From the NCBI GenBank assembly GCA_013398055.1, contig VZRS01002799.1:915845-979844 (forward strand): DNA of 64,000 bases. Direction: 5' to 3'. Both the position numbers and the translations under genes were made by a program. Origin of the DNA: Ifrita kowaldi (Eukaryota > Chordata > Aves > Passeriformes > Cinclosomatidae). The notes below the pieces were generated by a model that saw only the letters and a program-made list of their open reading frames with translations, had not been told where the DNA came from and did not search any database. Shown here piece after piece: positions 62,104 to 64,000 of this stretch (the first letter of the stretch is position 1; every line of letters begins with the position of its first letter).

Positions 62104-63859
62104 AAAGAAGTTTTTGAAAGCTCAGAGTCAGCCTTTCATGGTTCATGTACATGTTTCTACTGGAAAACGCACTGTCCCCTACCTATCAACCAAACTGTAC
62201 TTAAAGCCCAAGCTATCTCAAACAAAATGAAATACAAGTTTATCTACCATGCAAGAAATAATTACCTCTGCTAGCAGGCAGCTCAGGACATACAATGATT
62301 GGCCCCAAAGATGTGGCAACTTTCCCACTGGGACACGATCCACTGAGTGAGGATTTTCATACTCCTCATCCACCTGAAAACAAACACGTAAGCAAGAAAA
62401 ATTACCCTAAAGTTGTGAAGAACAATCAATAACATGTAAGTATTTGCAGACACACAGTCTAACATCAACCCTTTCTAGCCTGCCTTTACTACTGACATAG
62501 AAATGTCTTGGTTTCACTTTTAAGGCTACATATTTTCTGGGACAAGAACTATGCTTCCTTTTTGTACCTTTTCCCACCCTTCAAAGCTGGAGGATGCATG
62601 GGGACTCGGCATGCAATTATAGCTTTGGTATTAGCTCTTCCACTTTCTTCTCACCATGCCTTTGCTGCCTTCCCTCTGGGCTGCTCATAGGTAACTGGGT
62701 GTCTGCTTTCCAACCCCTTCCAAGATGACACTTTAACTTCATTGATGTCTACCCAGCTTTCTGAAGTAAAGGTGCTTTCCAATATTAAGACTATTCCACC
62801 TTCCCTGTGATAGCAAGGATGGTCAATAGAAAAATTAAGAGTAGACTTACTAATTTAGAAAAATTGCCTTAGTTTTGCAGTGTACAGATCTATTGAGGGC
62901 AGGGAAAAAACCCTCCCAGATTACATTTTCAGGCAGCCATTTCATATTTTTTTATAGACAGACAAAATCTACCCTGTTTATGTGGCACGTTTGTCAGATC
63001 ATTATCATCATATCAAAATTCACAAGAAGGCTCTGGACTCTTACACGCTTGTTCCCACTAGGAAGGCAATTCAGTTTCCACCTCAGATCTGCGAGCAAGG
63101 CATCAGCTGTCGGCTGAGCAACTCAGACCAACCCAGGAGGCTCCACACCCTTAGTGAGTGAGGGCTGAGAAGTCTGGAGTGGGAGAAGAAGTTGGCAGGG
63201 AGGGATACAAAGGCAAATAGCATGGAAGAGCACATAAGCTCATCTGAATTTCTCTGTCATGATGGGAGAATGAGATAAACAGTAACAGCAAAGGTCGGGG
63301 AAAAGAAAATACCCAAACAAACCAAACAAAAATCCCAGCCCAAACTCTAATCCATTTGAAACCTGTCTCCCATACATGCTCTGGAAAAGGGCAGCACAAT
63401 CACAGTGTAGTCAACTACACAGGCAGGACAGTCTATGCTTTATTTCTTCTTTGAGCTTCAGTTCCTAAGTCAGTATCAATACTTCTTAAAAATATGTCTT
63501 GCTCTAAGGATGTAAAATTTTGGACCTGCTGTAATATTTCCACAGACACTCAAATTTTAAGTAAAAAATGCGACCATTTGGAACCTAAAGTTTACCATTT
63601 CGCAGCAGGAGCTGTGAGAGGTCTCTTACTTTTTTAAATAATGTGGAATAGTCTTTTTTTATTGTTGGTTTAGATTCATCAGAAACACAAAAACTGTAAG
63701 ACTGACATTCCTCTTGCTCTCTCTACTTTACATACTGAAGTGGATACTGCATTTTCACAATACCTTTTCTGGAGGGACTGCATACAGTTCAGGCATTAGC
63801 ACTAGTCCGTTCTTCTCTCTAATAAGTATTCCTTCCAGAGCCTCTCTGTACTCTTGCAC
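36761..63859 (-). CDS. PHKA2: PHKA2, phosphorylase kinase regulatory subunit alpha (liver), partial: last 21 coding exons
   Basis: Coding exons in transcript order (- strand): 63859-63764, 62373-62266, 61533-61455, 60022-59888, 58081-57972, 55563-55419, 54940-54862, 53399-53236, 52592-52419, 51274-51186, 50073-49940, 48459-48303, 46836-46757, 46526-46448, 46324-46195, 45606-45505, 44906-44788, 40754-40587, 39083-39030, 37652-37452, 36934-36761. They join in frame to 858 residues plus TAA; the N-terminal third lies past the right edge. Family knowledge: the alpha subunit of the (alpha-beta-gamma-delta)4 kinase that activates glycogen phosphorylase; it restrains the gamma catalytic subunit, relieved by Ca2+ and phosphorylation. 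The fragment starts near the end of the GH15-like (glucoamylase-like) domain and ends in CAMQ, a prenylation box. ATGICHFFYDSAPSGAYG favours PHKA2 over PHKA1, as does the PPEF1 neighbour. Human PHKA2 loss causes liver glycogenosis type IX. Confidence 0.95.
37452..37652 (-). CDS. PHKA2: PHKA2 exon, residues 735-801
   Basis: Encodes MTPCEIKFAVHVESVLNHVP, QPEYRQLLVEAILVLTFLSD and SIGGIIHVDRIVHMANDLFL, ending QEL. Acceptor TTGCCAG; donor is taken as CTG|GTGAGC because it restores alignment to human at this point. Confidence 0.94.
39030..39083 (-). CDS. PHKA2: PHKA2 exon, residues 717-734 (54 nt)
   Basis: Encodes CHGLSIDGYVLPSSTTRE, identical in my recall to human. Acceptor TGTTTCAG, donor GTACAG, phase 0-0. 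Confidence 0.95.
40587..40754 (-). CDS. PHKA2: PHKA2 exon, residues 661-716 (RRRR basic motif)
   Basis: Encodes RGSTPSSPTSASPTGSSGDM, then SWGDRKGQWLRRRRLDGAIN and RVPVGFYEKVWKILQK. The second half, from GQWLRRRR onward, is nearly invariant in alpha subunits and has the basic-amphipathic character of a calmodulin or regulatory contact (inference). Acceptor CCTTACAG, donor GTAAGC. Confidence 0.95.
40755..44787 (-). other. Long PHKA2 intron where human has an extra exon
   Basis: A 4-kb interval between MKQ and RGSTPSS. It holds an antisense CR1 fragment (43821-44117) and a GC-richer stretch (43440-43640). Human PHKA2 carries roughly 28 residues here, starting MTRRFSADEQ. Reading the - strand I found no RR-x-S exon with usable splice sites. 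Confidence 0.6.
43821..44117 (-). mobile_element. CR1 LINE fragment, - orientation, lacking its 3' tail
   Basis: On the + strand it reads as antisense CR1: AAGCCCCATCCAATCTGACC, GGGCATCCACAACTTCATTG, GGGCAACCTGTTTCACTGCC, CTTGTCCTGTCACTACAGGC and GGAGCCTTCTCTTCTCTAGT. The usual terminal 70-80 nt with the ATTCTATGA repeat is missing at the 43821 side. Confidence 0.85.
44788..44906 (-). CDS. PHKA2: PHKA2 exon, residues 621-660 (start of multiphosphorylation region)
   Basis: Encodes LRPVDSSSSSPAISIHEMGH and SGATKTERSGITKLKSEMKQ. The Ser-rich stretch opens the region phosphorylated in the alpha subunit. Acceptor CTTCTTTAG, donor GTGAGG, exit phase 0. In human a further exon with an RRxS site follows; it was not found here. 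Confidence 0.94.
45505..45606 (-). CDS. PHKA2: PHKA2 exon, residues 587-620
   Basis: Encodes GEEASESLMNLSPFDMKSLL then HHILSGKEFGVERS. Acceptor TTAACTAG, donor GTAAGT, exit phase 1. Confidence 0.95.
46195..46324 (-). CDS. PHKA2: PHKA2 exon, residues 544-586
   Basis: Encodes EIIMYLAMYVRSQPSLFVEM, then [20 protein letters not shown] and KCS. One of the most conserved PHKA segments. Acceptor CCTTACAG, donor GTAGGA, exit phase 1. Confidence 0.96.
46448..46526 (-). CDS. PHKA2: PHKA2 exon, residues 517-543
   Basis: Encodes TPLPPEELTDLIYEASGQDI and SIAVLTQ. Acceptor TTCCTGCAG, donor GTATGC, exit phase 0. Confidence 0.95.
46757..46836 (-). CDS. PHKA2: PHKA2 exon, residues 491-516
   Basis: Encodes ACTDLLSHHKQLTVGLPPEP and REKIIT. 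Acceptor TATGATAG, donor GTAAGT, exit phase 2. Near identity to human supports it although it is only 80 nt. Confidence 0.94.
48303..48459 (-). CDS. PHKA2: PHKA2 exon, residues 438-490
   Basis: Encodes GADWDTELDGQYGVTVHCLL, then NELYRKAGLNQEWGLIRYIS and GILKKRVEVLAE. GLNQEWGLIRYISG is a hallmark of PHKA/PHKB. Acceptor TGTGGCAG, donor GTATGA, exit phase 0. Confidence 0.96.
49940..50073 (-). CDS. PHKA2: PHKA2 exon, residues 394-437
   Basis: Encodes DRENVLHLPKDAHGDLDCRK, then LVDQLKECPTLHDQADILYI and LHIL plus a split Lys. The first dozen residues are divergent; the rest aligns with human [20 protein letters not shown]. Acceptor TTATCAG, donor GTAAGT, phase 2. Confidence 0.92.
51186..51274 (-). 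CDS. PHKA2: PHKA2 exon, residues 364-393
   Basis: Encodes AVSMSLPTKVLNTHRKSLNL and VDNPHFFETK. LPTKVL and HRKSLNLVD match human. Acceptor TTTCTAG, donor GTAAGG, exit phase 0. Confidence 0.94.
52419..52592 (-). CDS. PHKA2: PHKA2 exon, residues 306-363
   Basis: Encodes DSQDELDQYINDVLQSTALK, then TYLPPTSKTT and the conserved EEILSIMAKTKGLEVP. Acceptor ACACTAG, donor GTATTT, phase 1 in and out. Confidence 0.95.
52866..52923 (+). mobile_element. CR1 LINE 3'-tip fragment
   Basis: Reads CAGCTGGACTTGATGATCAT, AAAAGTCTCTTCCAACCTGT, then ATGATTCTAAGACTCTAT, the last 60 nt of a CR1. It lies in the PHKA2 intron after the 53236 exon, antisense to the gene. Confidence 0.75.
53236..53399 (-). CDS. PHKA2: PHKA2 exon, residues 251-305
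   Basis: Encodes RVKIGKLSEFLTTSFHTYLS and FLDPDCDLKLFDDRNEDCSS, then an acidic, Ser-rich stretch PDSEYGDYSADFCEK that differs from human. Acceptor TTTTGCAG, donor GTAGTA, exit phase 1. Confidence 0.94.
53812..53849 (+). repeat. 19-bp exact tandem duplication at the LTR 5' end
   Basis: TTTTGGCTGGGATAAGAGT occurs twice head to tail (53812-53830 and 53831-53849). The LTR family normally has one copy of this block. Confidence 0.95.
54076..54085 (+). promoter_or_regulatory. LTR TATA box
   Basis: CATATAAAGC inside the solo LTR, at the position where this LTR family has its U3 TATA box, some 270 nt after the LTR start. Whether it still drives transcription cannot be read from the sequence. Confidence 0.5.
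54862..54940 (-). CDS. PHKA2: PHKA2 exon, residues 225-250
   Basis: Encodes VDDGTDIHPAVLATIRKLED then GYFGGA plus a split Arg codon. Acceptor TTTTTAG, donor GTAATG, exit phase 2. Confidence 0.95.
55419..55563 (-). CDS. PHKA2: PHKA2 exon, residues 177-224
   Basis: Encodes FTDQHHFYLALDNQMIVEML then KTELAYLTSCWRMTGRPTLT and FPITHTML. Acceptor CTTCTCTAG, donor GTAAAC, exit phase 1. Confidence 0.96.
55564..57971 (-). other. PHKA2 intron with a possible old CR1 tip
   Basis: A 2.4-kb intron. Around 57353-57400 the text TTGGAGCAGGTGACTCCCTA and GTTGGAATAATTCTATT loosely resembles a decayed CR1 3' end. Otherwise nothing was recognised. Confidence 0.45.
57972..58081 (-). CDS. PHKA2: PHKA2 exon, residues 140-176
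   Basis: Encodes GRNKNMKLSGRPHRHIGVLG then TSKLYVIRNQIFAFTPQ, highly conserved. Acceptor CTTTCCAG, donor GTAAGC, exit phase 0. Confidence 0.96.
59888..60022 (-). CDS. PHKA2: PHKA2 exon, residues 95-139
   Basis: Encodes VTVLAESNQIKNLLQDRGIN, then VQSIADIHPLRVQPARILSN, then LYTMLG. Acceptor TTATGCAG, donor GTAAGT, phase 1 in and out. Confidence 0.95.
60265..60355 (-). mobile_element. CR1 LINE fragment, antisense
   Basis: CCTCCTGCTCAAAGCAGGGT followed by AAAGCAGGTTCTTGGGGACT matches the reverse complement of a CR1 segment (CTGCTCAAAGCAGGGTC is diagnostic). Short and diverged, in the PHKA2 intron upstream of the 60022 exon. Confidence 0.6.
61455..61533 (-). CDS. PHKA2: PHKA2 exon, residues 69-94
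   Basis: Encodes GFLAAGEIDPLNRRFSTGFK and PDVVVQ, close to human. Acceptor GTTCTAG, donor GTGAGG, exit phase 1. Confidence 0.95.
62066..62101. repeat. Pure run of 36 A
   Basis: Uninterrupted A36 in the PHKA2 intron between the 62266 and 61533 exons (U36 in the PHKA2 transcript). No retroposed body was recognised upstream. The length may be affected by sequencing slippage. Confidence 0.9.
62266..62373 (-). CDS. PHKA2: PHKA2 exon, residues 33-68
   Basis: 36 codons, phase 0-0, VDEEYENPHSVDRVPVGKLP then HLWGQSLYVLSCLLAE. HLWGQSLY is a conserved piece of the GH15-like fold. Acceptor TTTTCAG, donor GTAATT. Confidence 0.96.
62374..63763 (-). other. PHKA2 intron, nothing recognised
   Basis: A 1.4-kb intron between the first two visible exons. 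It has a short C/A-rich tract near 63313-63340 and no recognised repeat or exon. Confidence 0.7.
63764..63859 (-). CDS. PHKA2: PHKA2 exon, residues 1-32 of the visible part
   Basis: 32 codons, phase 0-0. It encodes VQEYREALEGILIREKNGLV and LMPELYAVPPEK, part of the GH15-like domain. Acceptor AATTCCAG, donor GTATTG. Confidence 0.94.
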
Positions 63860-64000
63860 CTGGAATTATTTTTAAAAGAAAGTGAGAATTCACATTACAG
63901 TCAGCAAAACTGAAACAATAAAGTACTTTTGAATAGTACTCTTCTGCTGAAAGTTCATATATTTTAAAAAGAAAAAAAGGGGTGGAGGAATCATGACTTG

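Noticed and set aside
1..64000. CRISPR arrays, bacterial operons, phage genes or a new multi-gene system
   Set aside because: The window is vertebrate intron-containing DNA with two known genes; no arrays of spaced repeats or compact gene clusters are present.

Overview
The window is vertebrate nuclear DNA, almost certainly from a bird. It has intron-split genes with GT-AG junctions, several CR1 LINE pieces (the dominant avian retroposon) and one solo LTR of the avian ERVL type. Simple-sequence tracts rich in G/T or C/A suggest a neoavian, perhaps a songbird, but the exact species cannot be read from the sequence.

Two protein-coding genes face each other tail to tail. The first, on the + strand (2297-30517), is a complete PPEF1, a Ca2+-linked serine/threonine phosphatase with EF-hands. 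I reconstructed all 16 coding exons; they join in frame to 1,992 nt, or 663 residues, with an N-terminal Met-Gly-Cys, an IQ motif, every PPP-family catalytic motif and C-terminal EF-hands. The second, on the - strand (63859 down to 36761), is the C-terminal part of PHKA2, the liver-type regulatory alpha subunit of phosphorylase kinase. Its last 21 coding exons lie in the window and give 858 residues ending in a prenylation-type CAMQ. Its 5' exons are beyond the right edge. The same convergent neighbours occur at human Xp22.13, which supports both assignments.

Layout: 1-2296 upstream DNA with nothing recognised; 2297-30517 PPEF1; 30518 to about 31575 its likely 3' UTR, containing a CR1 element; about 31576-36440 intergenic or undetermined 3' UTR sequence with an A-rich tract that includes the single N; 36440-36760 start of the PHKA2 3' UTR; 36761 to the right edge PHKA2, whose introns hold CR1 fragments, the solo LTR and a run of 36 A.

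The two genes share a calcium theme (EF-hand/IQ phosphatase and a calmodulin-containing kinase complex), but nothing in the sequence shows that they work together. No new biological system was found. The best second-look items are a perfect hairpin inside a CR1 copy, an undetected PKA-site exon in PHKA2, two in-frame PPEF1 start codons and a better-than-human third EF-hand in PPEF1.
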